NCBI GenBank assembly: GCA_947044365.1
Contig: OX345636.1
Coordinates: 57,701,746-57,765,745, forward strand
Direction of reading: 5' to 3'
Length of the DNA: 64,000 nucleotides
From: Petrosia ficiformis
Taxonomy: Eukaryota; Porifera; Demospongiae; Haplosclerida; Petrosiidae
The notes under the pieces are model-generated. The model was given only the letters and a program-made list of their open reading frames with translations. It ran no database searches and was not told where the DNA came from. The stretch's first letter is position 1. Each line of letters starts with the position of its first letter. The position numbers were made by a program, and so were the translations under genes. This document shows, piece after piece, positions 1 through 14,960 of this stretch.

Positions 1-852
1 CTATAGGCTCTTCAATGTATTAGGAGTCTACACATGGTGCAGTACAGCACACTCATTGAATAGTTATGATTACATATACGACCAGTAGTGCTATAGGCTC
101 TTCAATGTATTAGGAGTCCCCACATGGTGAAGTACAGCAAACTCATTGAATGGTTATGATTACATACACCACCAGTAGTGCTATAGACTCTTCAATGTAT
201 TAGGAGTCTACACATAGTGAAGTACAGCACACTCATTGAATAGTTATGATTACATACACCACCAGTAGTGCTATAGGCTCTTCAATGTATTAGGAGTCTC
301 TACATGGTGAAGTACAGCAAACTCATTGAATGGTTATGATTACATACACCACCAGTAGTGCTATAGGCTCTTCAATGTATTAGGAGTCTCTACATGGTGA
401 AGTACAGCAAACTCATTGAATAGTTATGATTACATATACCACCAGTAGTGCTATAGGCTCTGCAGGAGTCCCCACATGGTGAAGTACAGCAAACTCATTG
501 AATAGTTATGATTACATATACCACCAGTAGTGCTATAGGCTCTTCAATGTATTAGGAGTCTACACATGGTGACGTACAGCACACTCAGTGAATAGCTATG
601 ATTACATACACCACCAGTAGTGCTATAGGCTCTTCAATGTATTAGGAGTCTCTACATGGTGAAGTACAGCAAACTCATTGAATAGTTATGATTACATATA
701 CCACCAGTAGTGCTATAGGATCTTCAATGTATTAGGAGTCTACACATGGTGACGTACAGCACACTCATTGAATAGCTATGATTACATACACCACCAGTAG
801 TGCTATAGGCTCTTCAATGTATTAGGAGTCTCTACATGGTGAAGTACAGCAA
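1..852 (-). repeat. Satellite block F1, minus orientation
   Basis: Monomers read in the opposite orientation to the main consensus (CTCTTCAATGTATTAGGAGT on the plus strand). The block repeats positions 7888-8739 at offset 7887 and 11231-12082 beyond that, with shared rare markers: TACATATACG at 71, 7958 and 11301, and the truncated monomer joint CTCTGCAGGAGTC at about 459, 8346 and 11689. It ends abruptly within a monomer at ACAGCAA, where the orientation flips. Confidence 0.93.
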
Positions 853-3800
853 GACTCCTAATACATTGAAGAGCCTATAGCACTACTGGTGGTGTATGTA
901 ATCATAACTATTCAATGAGTGTGCTGTACTTCACTATGTGTAGACTCCTAATACATTGAAGAGTCTATAGCACTACTGGTGGTGTATGTAATCATAACCA
1001 TTCAATGAGTTTGCTGTACTTCACCATGTGGGGACTCCTAATACATTGAAGAGCCTATAGCACTACTGGTGGTATATGTAATCATAACTATTCAATGAGT
1101 GTGCTGTACTGCACCATGTGTAGACTCCTAATACATTGAAGAGCCTATAGCACTACTGGTGGTATATGTAATCATAACTATTCAATGAGAGTGCTGTACT
1201 GCACCATGTGTAGGTAGACTCCTAATATATTGAAGAGCCTATAGCACTACTGGTGGTATATGTAATCGTAACTATTCAATGAGTGTGCTGTACTGCACCA
1301 TGTGTAAGTAGACTCCTAATACATTGAAGAGCCTATAGCACAACTGGTGGTATATGTAATCATAACTATTCAATGAGTGTACTGTACTGCACCATGTAGA
1401 GACTCCTAATACATTGAAGAGCCTATAGCACTATTGGTGGTGTATGTAATCATAACCATTCAATGAGTTTGCTGTACTTCACCATGTAGAGACTCCTAAT
1501 ACATTGAAGAGCCTATAGCACTACTGGTGGTATATGTAATCATAACTATTCAATGAGTGTGCTGTACTTCACTATGTGTAGACTCCTAATACATTGAAGA
1601 GCCTATAGCACTACTGGTAGTATATGTAATCATAGCTATTCAATGAGTGTGCTGTACTTCACCATGTAGAGACTCCTAATACATTGAAGAGCCTATAGCA
1701 CTACTGTTGGTGTATGTAATCATAACTATTCAATGAGTGTGCTGTACTGCACCATGTGTAGGTAGACTCCTAATACATTGAAGAGCCAATAGCACTACTG
1801 GTGGTGTATGTAATCATAACCATTCAATGAGTTTGCTGTACTTCACCATGTAGAGACTCCTAATACATTGAAGAGCCTATAGCACTACTGGTGGTGTATG
1901 TAATCATAACTATTCAATGAGTGTGCTGTACTTCACTATGTGTAGACTCCTAATACATTGAAGAGTCTATAGCACTACTGGTGGTGTATGTAATCATAAC
2001 CATTCAATGAGTTTGCTGTACTTCACCATGTGGGGACTCCTAATACATTGAAGAGCCTATAGCACTACTGGTGGTATATGTAATCATAACTATTCAATGA
2101 GTGTGCTGTACTGCACCATGTGTAGACTCCTAATACATTGAAGAGCCTATAGCACTACTGGTGGTGTATGTAATCATAACTATTCAATGAGTGTGCTGTA
2201 CGTCACAATGTGTAGACTCCTAATACATTGAAGAGCCTATAGCACTACTGGTGGTATATGTAATCATAGCTATTCAATGAGTTTGCTGTACTTCACCATG
2301 TAGAGACTCCTAATACATTGAAGAGCCTATAGCACTACTGGTGGTGTATGTAATCATAACTATTCAATGAGTGTGCTGTACTTCACCATGTAGAGACTCC
2401 TAATACATTAAAGAGCCTATAGCACTACTGGTGGTGTATGTAATCATAACTATTCAATGAGTGTACTGTACTGCACCATGTGTAGGTAGACTACTAATAC
2501 ATTGAAGAGCCTATAGCACTACTGGTGGTATATGTAATCATAACTATTCAATGAGTGTGCTGTACTTCACTATGTGTAGACTCCTAATACATTGAAGAGC
2601 CTATAGCACTACTGGTAGTATATGTAATCATAGCTATTCAATGAGTGTGCTGTACTTCACCATGTAGAGACTCCTAATACATTGAAGAGCCTATAGCACT
2701 ACTGTTGGTGTATGTAATCATAACTATTCAATGAGTGTGCTGTACTGCACCATGTGTAGGTAGACTCCTAATACATTGAAGAGCCAATAGCACTACTGGT
2801 GGTGTATGTAATCATAACCATTCAATGAGTTTGCTGTACTTCACCATGTAGAGACTCCTAATACATTGAAGAGCCTATAGCACTACTGGTGGTGTATGTA
2901 ATCATAACTATTCAATGAGTGTGCTGTACTTCACTATGTGTAGACTCCTAATACATTGAAGAGTCTATAGCACTACTGGTGGTGTATGTAATCATAACCA
3001 TTCAATGAGTTTGCTGTACTTCACCATGTGGGGACTCCTAATACATTGAAGAGCCTATAGCACTACTGGTGGTATATGTAATCATAACTATTCAATGAGT
3101 GTGCTGTACTGCACCATGTGTAGACTCCTAATACATTGAAGAGCCTATAGCACTACTGGTGGTGTATGTAATCATAACTATTCAATGAGTGTGCTGTACG
3201 TCACAATGTGTAGACTCCTAATACATTGAAGAGCCTATAGCACTACTGGTGGTATATGTAATCATAGCTATTCAATGAGTTTGCTGTACTTCACCATGTA
3301 GAGACTCCTAATACATTGAAGAGCCTATAGCACTACTGGTGGTGTATGTAATCATAACTATTCAATGAGTGTGCTGTACTTCACCATGTAGAGACTCCTA
3401 ATACATTAAAGAGCCTATAGCACTACTGGTGGTGTATGTAATCATAACTATTCAATGAGTGTACTGTACTGCACCATGTGTAGGTAGACTACTAATACAT
3501 TGAAGAGCCTATAGCACTACTGGTGGTGTATGTAATCATAACTATTCAATGAGTGTGCTGTACTGCACCATGTGGGGACTCCTAATACATTGAAGAGCCT
3601 ATAGCACTACTGGTGGTATATGTAATCATAACTATTCAATGAGTGTGCTGTACTGCACCATGTGTAGGTAGACTCCTAATACATTGAAGAGCCTATAGCA
3701 CTACTGGTGGTATATGTAATCATAGCTATTCAATGAGTGTGCTGTACTGCACCATGTGTAGACTCCTAATACATTGAAGAGCCTATAGCACTACTGGTGG

Positions 3801-6368
3801 TATATGTAATCATAACTATTCAATGAGAGTGCTGTACTGCACCATGTGTAGGTAGACTCCTAATATATTGAAGAGCCTATAGCACTACTGGTGGTATATG
3901 TAATCGTAACTATTCAATGAGTGTGCTGTACTGCACCATGTGTAGGTAGACTCCTAATACTTTGAAGAGCCTATAGCACAACTGGTGGTATATGTAATCA
4001 TAACTATTCAATGAGTGTACTGTACTGCACCATGTAGAGACTCCTAATACATTGAAGAGCCTATAGCACTACTGGTGGTGTATGTAATCATAACCATTCA
4101 ATGAGTTTGCTGTACTTCACCATGTAGAGACTCCTAATACATTGAAGAGCCTATAGCACTACTGGTGGTATATGTAATCATAACTATTCAATGAGTGTGC
4201 TGTACTTCACTATGTGTAGACTCCTAATACATTGAAGAGCCTATAGCACTACTGGTAGTATATGTAATCATAGCTATTCAATGAGTGTGCTGTACTTCAC
4301 CATGTAGAGACTCCTAATACATTGAAGAGCCTATAGCACTACTGTTGGTGTATGTAATCATAACTATTCAATGAGTGTGCTGTACTGCACCATGTGTAGG
4401 TAGACTCCTAATACATTGAAGAGCCAATAGCACTACTGGTGGTGTATGTAATCATAACCATTCAATGAGTTTGCTGTACTTCACCATGTAGAGACTCCTA
4501 ATACATTGAAGAGCCTATAGCACTACTGGTGGTGTATGTAATCATAACTATTCAATGAGTGTGCTGTACTTCACTATGTGTAGACTCCTAATACATTGAA
4601 GAGTCTATAGCACTACTGGTGGTGTATGTAATCATAACCATTCAATGAGTTTGCTGTACTTCACCATGTGGGGACTCCTAATACATTGAAGAGCCTATAG
4701 CACTACTGGTGGTATATGTAATCATAACTATTCAATGAGTGTGCTGTACTGCACCATGTGTAGACTCCTAATACATTGAAGAGCCTATAGCACTACTGGT
4801 GGTGTATGTAATCATAACTATTCAATGAGTGTGCTGTACGTCACGATGTGTAGACTCCTAATACATTGAAGAGCCTATAGCACTACTGGTGGTATATGTA
4901 ATCATAGCTATTCAATGAGTTTGCTGTACTTCACCATGTAGAGACTCCTAATACATTGAAGAGCCTATAGCACTACTGGTGGTGTATGTAATCATAGCTA
5001 TTCAATGAGTGTGCTGTACGTCACCATGTGTAGACTCCTAATACATTGAAGAGCCTATAGCACTACTGGTGGTATATGTAATCATAACTATTCAATGAGT
5101 TTGCTGTACTTCACCATGTGGGGACTCCTAATACATTGAAGAGCCTATAGCACTACTGGTGGTGTATGTAATCATAGCTATTCAATGAGTGTGCTGTACG
5201 TCACCATGTGTAGACTCCTAATACATTGAAGAGCCTATAGCACTAATGGTGGTATATGTAATCATAACTATTCAATGAGTTTGCTGTACTTCACCATGTA
5301 GAGACTCCTAATACATTGAAGAGCCTATAGCACTACTGGTGGTGTATGTAATCATAACTATTCTATGAGTGTGCTGTACTGCACCATGTGTAGGTAGACT
5401 CCTAATACATTGAAGAGCCTATAGCACTACTGATGGTGTATGTAATCATAACTATTCAATGAGTGTGCTGTACTGCACCATGTGTAGGTAGACTCCTAAT
5501 ACATTGAAGAGCCTATAGCACTACTGGTGGTATATGTAATCATAACTATTCAATGAGTGTGCTGTACTGCACCATGTGTATGTAGACTCCTAATACATTG
5601 AAGAGCCTATAGCACTACTGGTGGTATATGTAATCATAACTATTCAATGAGTGTGCTGTACTGCACCATGTGTAGGTAGACTCCTAATACATTGAAGAGC
5701 CTATAGCACTACTGGTGGTATATGTAATCATAACTATTCAATGAGTGTACTGTACTGCACCATGTAGAGACTCCTAATACATTGAAGAGCCTATAGCACT
5801 ACTGGTGGTGTATGTAATCATAACTATTCAATGAGTGTGCTGTACTGCACCATGTGTAGGTAGACTCCTAATACATTGAAGAGCCTATAGCACTACTGGT
5901 GGTGTATGTAATCATAACCATTCAATGAGTTTGCTGTACTTCACCATGTAGAGACTCCTAATACATTGAAGAGCCTATAGCACTACTGGTGGTATATGTA
6001 ATCATAACTATTCAATGAGTGTGCTGTACTTCACTATGTGTAGACTCCTAATACATTGAAGAGCCTATAGCACTACTGGTGGTATATGTAATGATAGCTA
6101 TTCAATGAGTGTGCTGTACTTCACCATGTAGAGACTCCTAATACATTGAAGAGCCTATAGCACTACTGGTGGTGTATGTAATCATAACTAATCAATGAGT
6201 GGGCTGTACTGCACCATGTGTATGTAGACTCCTAATACATTGAAGAGCCTATAGCACTACTGGTGGTGTATGTAATCATAACTATTCAATGAGTGTGCTG
6301 TACTGCACCATGTGGGGACTCCTAATACATTGAAGAGCCTATAGCACTACTGGTGGTGTATGTAATCA
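853..6368 (+). repeat. Satellite block R1, plus orientation
   Basis: Starts with GACTCCTAATACATTGAAGA directly after the truncated F1 monomer and runs to TGTAATCA at about 6368. Its first about 298 bp (853-1150) are the reverse complement of 1-298; I saw one difference (GGTGGTATA against GGTCGTATA). Internally it carries the 998-bp higher-order repeat and a further copy 1640 bp downstream. Confidence 0.93.
1497..3492 (+). repeat. Higher-order repeat, 998 bp x2
   Basis: Two adjacent eleven-monomer units (1497-2494 and 2495-3492). Rare variants recur at exactly 998 bp: CTACTGGTAG at 1611 and 2609, CTACTGTTGG at 1701 and 2699, CGTCACAATG at 2201 and 3199. A third, slightly diverged copy follows at +1640 (4249, 4339, 4839; the last now reads CGTCACGATG). 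Confidence 0.9.
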
Positions 6369-6399
6369 ACGTATTAGGAGTCTCTACATGGTGAAGTAC

Positions 6400-9300
6400 A
6401 GCACACTCATTGAATAGTTATGATTACATATACCACCAGTAGTGCTATAGGCTCTTCAATGTATTAGGAGTCTACACATGGTGACGTACAGCACACTCAT
6501 TGAATAGCTATGATTACATACACCACCAGTAGTGCTATAGGCTCTTCAATGTATTAGGAGTCTCTACATGGTGAAGTACAGCACACTCATTGAATAGTTA
6601 TGATTACATATACCCCCAGTAGTGCTATAGGCTCTTCAATGTATTAGGAGTCTACACATGGTGACGTACAGCACACTCATTGAATAGCTATGATTACATA
6701 CACCACCAGTAGTGCTATAGGCTTTTCAATGTATTAGGAGTCCCCACATGGTGAAGTACAGCAAACTCATTGAATAGTTATGATTACATATACCACCAGT
6801 AGTGCTATAGGCTTTTCAATGTATTAGGAGTCTACACATGGCGACGTACAGCACACTCATTGAATAGCTATGAGTACATACACCACCAGTAGTGCTATAG
6901 GCTCTTCAATGTATTAGGAGTCTCTACATGGTGAAGTACAGCAAACTCATTGAATAGCTATGATTACATATACCACCAGTAGTGCTATAGGCTCTTCAAT
7001 GTATTAGGAGTCTACACATGGTGACGTACAGCACACTCATTAAATAGTTATGATTAAATACACCACCAGTAGTGCTATAGGCTCTTCAATGTATTAGGAG
7101 TCTACACATAGTGAAGTACAGCACACTCATTGAATAGTTATGATTACATACACCACCAGTTGTGCTATAGGCTCTTCAATGTATTAGGAGTCTCTACATG
7201 GTGAAGTACAGCAAACTCATTGAATGGTTATGATTACATACACCACCAGTAGTGCTGTAGGCTCTTCAATGTATTAGGAGTCTACCTACACATGGTGCAG
7301 TACAGCACACTCATTGAATAGTTATGATTACATACACCACCAGTAGTGCTATAGGCTCTTCAATGTATTAGGAGTCTACCTACACATGGTGCAGTACAGC
7401 ACACTCATTGAATAGCTATGATTACATATACCACCAGTAGTGCTATAGGCTCTTCAATGTATTAGGAGTCTACACATAGTGAAGTACAGCACACTCATTG
7501 AATAGTTATGATTACATATACCACCAGTAGTGCTATAGGCTCTTCAATGTATTAGGAGTCTCTACATGGTGAAGTATAGCAAACTCATTGAATGGTTATG
7601 ATTACATACAGTGCTATAGGCTCTTCAATGTATTAGGAGTCTACCTACACATTGTGCAGTACAGCACACTCATTGAATAGTTATGATTACATACACCACC
7701 AGTAGTGCTATAGGCTCTTCAATGTATTAGGAGTCTCTACATGGTGCAGTACAGTACACTCATTGAATAGTTATGATTACATATACCACCAGTAGTGCTA
7801 TAGGCTCTTCAATGTATTAGGAGTCTACACATGGTGACGTACAGCACACTCATTGAATAGTTATGATTACATACACCACCAGTAGTGCTATAGGCTCTTC
7901 AATGTATTAGGAGTCTACACATGGTGCAGTACAGCACACTCATTGAATAGTTATGATTACATATACGACCAGTAGTGCTATAGGCTCTTCAATGTATTAG
8001 GAGTCCCCACATGGTGAAGTACAGCAAACTCATTGAATGGTTATGATTACATACACCACCAGTAGTGCTATAGACTCTTCAATGTATTAGGAGTCTACAC
8101 ATAGTGAAGTACAGCACACTCATTGAATAGTTATGATTACATACACCACCAGTAGTGCTATAGGCTCTTCAATGTATTAGGAGTCTCTACATGGTGAAGT
8201 ACAGCAAACTCATTGAATGGTTATGATTACATACACCACCAGTAGTGCTATAGGCTCTTCAATGTATTAGGAGTCTCTACATGGTGAAGTACAGCAAACT
8301 CATTGAATAGTTATGATTACATATACCACCAGTAGTGCTATAGGCTCTGCAGGAGTCCCCACATGGTGAAGTACAGCAAACTCATTGAATAGTTATGATT
8401 ACATATACCACCAGTAGTGCTATAGGCTCTTCAATGTATTAGGAGTCTACACATGGTGACGTACAGCACACTCAGTGAATAGCTATGATTACATACACCA
8501 CCAGTAGTGCTATAGGCTCTTCAATGTATTAGGAGTCTCTACATGGTGAAGTACAGCAAACTCATTGAATAGTTATGATTACATATACCACCAGTAGTGC
8601 TATAGGATCTTCAATGTATTAGGAGTCTACACATGGTGACGTACAGCACACTCATTGAATAGCTATGATTACATACACCACCAGTAGTGCTATAGGCTCT
8701 TCAATGTATTAGGAGTCTCTACATGGTGAAGTACAGCAAACTCATTGAATAGCTATGATTACATATACCACCAGTAGTGCTATAGGCTCTTCAATGTATT
8801 AGGAGTCTACACATGGTGACGTACAGCACACTCATTGAATAGTTATGATTACATACACCACCAGTAGTGCTATAGGCTCTTCAATGTATTAGGAGTCTAC
8901 ACATGGTGCAGTACAGCACACTCATTGAATAGTTGATTACATATACCACCAGTAGTGCTATAGGCTCTTCAATGTATTAGGAGTCCCCACATGGTGAAGT
9001 ACAGCAAACTCATTGAATGGTTATGATTACATACACCACCAGTAGTGCTATAGACTCTTCAATGTATTAGGAGTCTACACATAGTGAAGTACAGCACACT
9101 CATTGAATAGTTATGATTACATACACCACCAGTAGTGCTATAGGCTCTTCAATGTATTAGGAGTCTCTACATGGTGAAGTACAGCACACTCATTGAATGG
9201 TTATGATTACATACACCACGAGTAGTGCTATAGGCTCTTCAATGTATTAGGAGTCTACCTACACATGGTGCAGTACAGCACACTCATTGAATAGTTATGA

Positions 9301-12300
9301 TTACATACACCACCAGTAGTGCTATAGGCTCTTCAATGTATTAGGAGTCCCCACATGGTGCAATACAGCACACTCATTGAATAGTTATAATTACATACAC
9401 CACCAGTATATAGTGCTATAGGCTATTCAATGTATTAGGAGTCTACCTACACATGGTGCAGTACAGCACACTCATTGAATAGTTATGATTACATACACCA
9501 TCAGTAGTGCTATAGGCTCTTCAATGTATTAGGAGTCTACCTACACATGGTGCAGTACAGCACACTCATTGAATAGTTATGATTACATACACCACCAGTA
9601 GTGCTATAGGCTCTTCAATGTATTAGGAGTCCCCACATGGTGCAGTACAGCACACTCATTGAATAGTTATGATTACATACACCACCAGTAGTGCTATAGG
9701 CTCTTCAATGTATTAGGAGTCTACCTACACATGGTGCAGTACAGCACACTCATTGAATAGTTATGATTACATATACCCCCAGTAGTGCTATAGGCTCTTC
9801 AATGTATTAGGAGTCTACACATGGTGACGTACAGCACACTCATTGAATAGCTATGATTACATATACCACCAGTAGTGCTATAGGCTCTTCAATGTATTAG
9901 GAGTCTCTACATGGTGAAGTACAGCACACTCATTGAATAGTTATGATTACATATACCCCCAGTAGTGCTATAGGCTCTTCAATGTATTAGGAGTCTACAC
10001 ATGGTGACGTACAGCACACTCATTGAATAGCTATGATTACATACACCACCAGTAGTGCTATAGGCTTTTCAATGTATTAGGAGTCCCCACATGGTGAAGT
10101 ACAGCAAACTCATTGAATAGTTATGATTACATATACCACCAGTAGTGCTATAGGCTTTTCAATGTATTAGGAGTCTACACATGGCGACGTACAGCACACT
10201 CATTGAATAGCTATGAGTACATACACCACCAGTAGTGCTATAGGCTCTTCAATGTATTAGGAGTCTCTACATGGTGAAGTACAGCAAACTCATTGAATAG
10301 CTATGATTACATATACCACCAGTAGTGCTATAGGCTCTTCAATGTATTAGGAGTCTACACATGGTGACGTACAGCACACTCATTAAATAGTTATGATTAA
10401 ATACACCACCAGTAGTGCTATAGGCTCTTCAATGTATTAGGAGTCTACACATAGTGAAGTACAGCACACTCATTGAATAGTTATGATTACATACACCACC
10501 AGTAGTGCTATAGGCTCTTCAATGTATTAGGAGTCTCTACATGGTGAAGTACAGCAAACTCATTGAATGGTTATGATTACATACACCACCAGTAGTGCTG
10601 TAGGCTCTTCAATGTATTAGGAGTCTACCTACACATGGTGCAGTACAGCACACTCATTGAATAGTTATGATTACATACACCACCAGTAGTGCTATAGGCT
10701 CTTCAATGTATTAGGAGTCTACCTACACATGGTGCAGTACAGCACACTCATTGAATAGCTATGATTACATATACCACCAGTAGTGCTATAGGCTCTTCAA
10801 TGTATTAGGAGTCTACACATAGTGAAGTACAGCACACTCATTGAATAGTTATGATTACATATACCACCAGTAGTGCTATAGGCTCTTCAATGTATTAGGA
10901 GTCTCTACATGGTGAAGTATAGCAAACTCATTGAATGGTTATGATTACATACAGTGCTATAGGCTCTTCAATGTATTAGGAGTCTACCTACACATTGTGC
11001 AGTACAGCACACTCATTGAATAGTTATGATTACATACACCACCAGTAGTGCTATAGGCTCTTCAATGTATTAGGAGTCTCTACATGGTGCAGTACAGTAC
11101 ACTCATTGAATAGTTATGATTACATATACCACCAGTTGTGCTATAGGCTCTTCAATGTATTAGGAGTCTACACATGGTGACGTACAGCACACTCATTGAA
11201 TAGTTATGATTACATACACCACCAGTAGTGCTATAGGCTCTTCAATGTATTAGGAGTCTACACATGGTGCAGTACAGCACACTCATTGAATAGTTATGAT
11301 TACATATACGACCAGTAGTGCTATAGGCTCTTCAATGTATTAGGAGTCCCCACATGGTGAAGTACAGCAAACTCATTGAATGGTTATGATTACATACACC
11401 ACCAGTAGTGCTATAGACTCTTCAATGTATTAGGAGTCTACACATAGTGAAGTACAGCACACTCATTGAATAGTTATGATTACATACACCACCAGTAGTG
11501 CTATAGGCTCTTCAATGTATTAGGAGTCTCTACATGGTGAAGTACAGCAAACTCATTGAATGGTTATGATTACATACACCACCAGTAGTGCTATAGGCTC
11601 TTCAATGTATTAGGAGTCTCTACATGGTGAAGTACAGTAAACTCATTGAATAGTTATGATTACATATACCACCAGTAGTGCTATAGGCTCTGCAGGAGTC
11701 CCCACATGGTGAAGTACAGCAAACTCATTGAATAGTTATGATTACATATACCACCAGTAGTGCTATAGGCTCTTCAATGTATTAGGAGTCTACACATGGT
11801 GACGTACAGCACACTCAGTGAATAGCTATGATTACATACACCACCAGTAGTGCTATAGGCTCTTCAATGTATTAGGAGTCTCTACATGGTGAAGTACAGC
11901 AAACTCATTGAATAGTTATGATTACATATACCACCAGTAGTGCTATAGGATCTTCAATGTATTAGGAGTCTACACATGGTGACGTACAGCACACTCATTG
12001 AATAGCTATGATTACATACACCACCAGTAGTGCTATAGGCTCTTCAATGTATTAGGAGTCTCTACATGGTGAAGTACAGCAAACTCATTGAATAGCTATG
12101 ATTACATATACCACCAGTAGTGCTATAGGCTCTTCAATGTATTAGGAGTCTACACATGGTGACGTACAGCACACTCATTGAATAGTTATGATTACATACA
12201 CCACCAGTAGTGCTATAGGCTCTTCAATGTATTAGGAGTCTACACATGGTGCAGTACAGCACACTCATTGAATAGTTGATTACATATACCACCAGTAGTG

Positions 12301-12593
12301 CTATAGGCTCTTCAATGTATTAGGAGTCCCCACATGGTGAAGTACAGCAAACTCATTGAATGGTTATGATTACATACACCACCAGTAGTGCTATAGACTC
12401 TTCAATGTATTAGGAGTCTACACATAGTGAAGTACAGCACACTCATTGAATAGTTATGATTACATACACCACCAGTAGTGCTATAGGCTCTTCAATGTAT
12501 TAGGAGTCTCTACATGGTGAAGTACAGCACACTCATTGAATGGTTATGATTACATACACCACCAGTAGTGCTATAGGCTCTTCAATGTATTAG
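6400..12593 (-). repeat. Higher-order repeat, 3343-bp period
   Basis: Positions 6400-9250 recur at 9743-12593. Shared markers at exactly 3343 bp are AGTGCTGTAG (7251, 10594), TACATATACG (7958, 11301), GCGACGTACA (6841, 10184) and the truncated-monomer joint (8348, 11691). Only scattered single-base differences were seen, so the duplication is young. About 500 bp (9251-9742) between the matched parts is other monomers. Confidence 0.9.
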
Positions 12594-14960
12594 GAGTCTA
12601 CACATGGTGAAGTACAGCAAACTCATTGAATAGCTATGATTACATATACCACCAGTAGTGCTATAGACTCTTCAATGTATTAGGAGTCTACATATGGTGA
12701 AGTACAGCAAACTCATTGAATGGTTATGATTACATACACAACCAGTAGTGCTATAGGCTCTTCAATGTATTAGGAGTCTCTACATGGTGAAGTACAGCAA
12801 ACTCATTGAATGGTTATGATTACATACACCACCAGTAGTGCTATAGGCTCTTCAATGTATTAGGAGTCTACCTACACATGGTGCAGTACAGCACACTCAT
12901 TGAATAGTTATGATTACATACACCACCAGTAGTTCTATAGGCTCTTCAATGTATTAGGAGTCTCTACATGGTGAAGTACAGCACACTCATTGAATAGCTA
13001 TGATTACATACACCACCAGTAGTGCTATAGGCTCTTCAATGTATTAGGAGTCCCCACATGGTGCAGTACAGCACACTCATTGAATAGTTATGATTACATA
13101 CACCACCAGTAGTGCTATAGGCTCTTCAATGTATTAGGAGTCCCCACATGGTGCAATACAGCACACTCATTGAATAGTTATAATTACATACACCACCAGT
13201 ATATAGTGCTATAGGCTATTCAATGTATTAGGAGTCTACCTACACATGGTGCAGTACAGCACACTCATTGAATAGTTATGATTACATACACCATCAGTAG
13301 TGCTATAGGCTCTTCAATGTATTAGGAGTCTACCTACACATGGTGCAGTACAGCACACTCATTGAATAGTTATGATTACATACACCACCAGTAGTGCTAT
13401 AGGCTCTTCAATGTATTAGGAGTCCCCACATGGTGCAGTACAGCACACTCATTGAATAGTTATGATTACATACACCACCAGTAGTGCTATAGGCTCTTCA
13501 ATGTATTAGGAGTCTACCTACACATGGTGCAGTACAGCACACTCATTGAATAGTTATGATTACATACACCACCAGTAGTGCTATAGGCTCTTCAATGTAT
13601 TAGGAGTCTCTACATGGTGAAGTACAGCACACTCATTGAATAGCTATGATTACATATACCACCAGTAGTGCTATAGGCTCTTCAATGTATTAGGAGTCTA
13701 CACATAGTGAAGTACAGCACACTCATTGAATAGTTATGATTACATACACCACCAGTAGTGCTATAGGCTCTTCAATGTATTAGGAGTCTCTACATGGTGA
13801 AGTACAGCACACTCATTGAATGGTTATGATTACATACACCACCAGTAGTGCTATAGGCTCTTCAATGTATTAGGAGTCTACACATGGTGAAGTACAGCAA
13901 ACTCATTGAATAGCTATGATTACATATACCACCAGTAGTGCTATAGACTCTTCAATGTATTAGGAGTCTACATATGGTGAAGTACAGCAAACTCATTGAA
14001 TGGTTATGATTACATACACAACCAGTAGTGCTATAGGCTCTTCAATGTATTAGGAGTCTCTACATGGTGAAGTACAGTAAACTCATTGAATGGTTATGAT
14101 TACATACACCACCAGTAGTGCTATAGGCTCTTCAATGTATTAGGAGTCTACCTACACATGGTGCAGTACAGCACACTCATTGAATAGTTATGATTACATA
14201 CACCACCAGTAGTTCTATAGGCTCTTCAATGTATTAGGAGTCTCTACATGGTGAAGTACAGCACACTCATTGAATAGCTATGATTACATACACCACCAGT
14301 AGTGCTATAGGCTCTTCAATGTATTAGGAGTCCCCACATGGTGCAGTACAGCACACTCATTGAATAGTTATGATTACATACACCACCAGTAGTGCTATAG
14401 GCTCTTCAATGTATTAGGAGTCCCCACATGGTGCAATACAGCACACTCATTGAATAGTTATAATTACATACACCACCAGTATATAGTGCTATAGGCTATT
14501 CAATGTATTAGGAGTCTACCTACACATGGTGCAGTACAGCACACTCATTGAATAGTTATGATTACATACACCATCAGTAGTGCTATAGGCTCTTCAATGT
14601 ATTAGGAGTCTACCTACACATGGTGCAGTACAGCACACTCATTGAATAGTTATGATTACATACACCACCAGTAGTGCTATAGGCTCTTCAATGTATTAGG
14701 AGTCCCCACATGGTGCAGTACAGCACACTCATTGAATAGTTATGATTACATACACCACCAGTAGTGCTATAGGCTCTTCAATGTATTAGGAGTCTACCTA
14801 CACATGGTGCAGTACAGCACACTCATTGAATAGTTATGATTACATACACCACCAGTAGTGCTATAGGCTCTTCAATGTATTAGGAGTCTCTACATGGTGA
14901 AGTACAGCACACTCATTGAATAGCTATGATTACATATACCACCAGTAGTGCTATAGGCTC
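12400..14960 (-). repeat. Higher-order repeat, 1280 bp x2
   Basis: Two adjacent copies, about 12400-13680 and 13681-14960. Markers 1280 bp apart are CATATGGTGA (12691, 13971), AGTTCTATAG (12931, 14211) and CAGTATATAG (13197, 14477). Further, less regular copies of part of this unit follow at 16403 and 18419. Confidence 0.88.
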
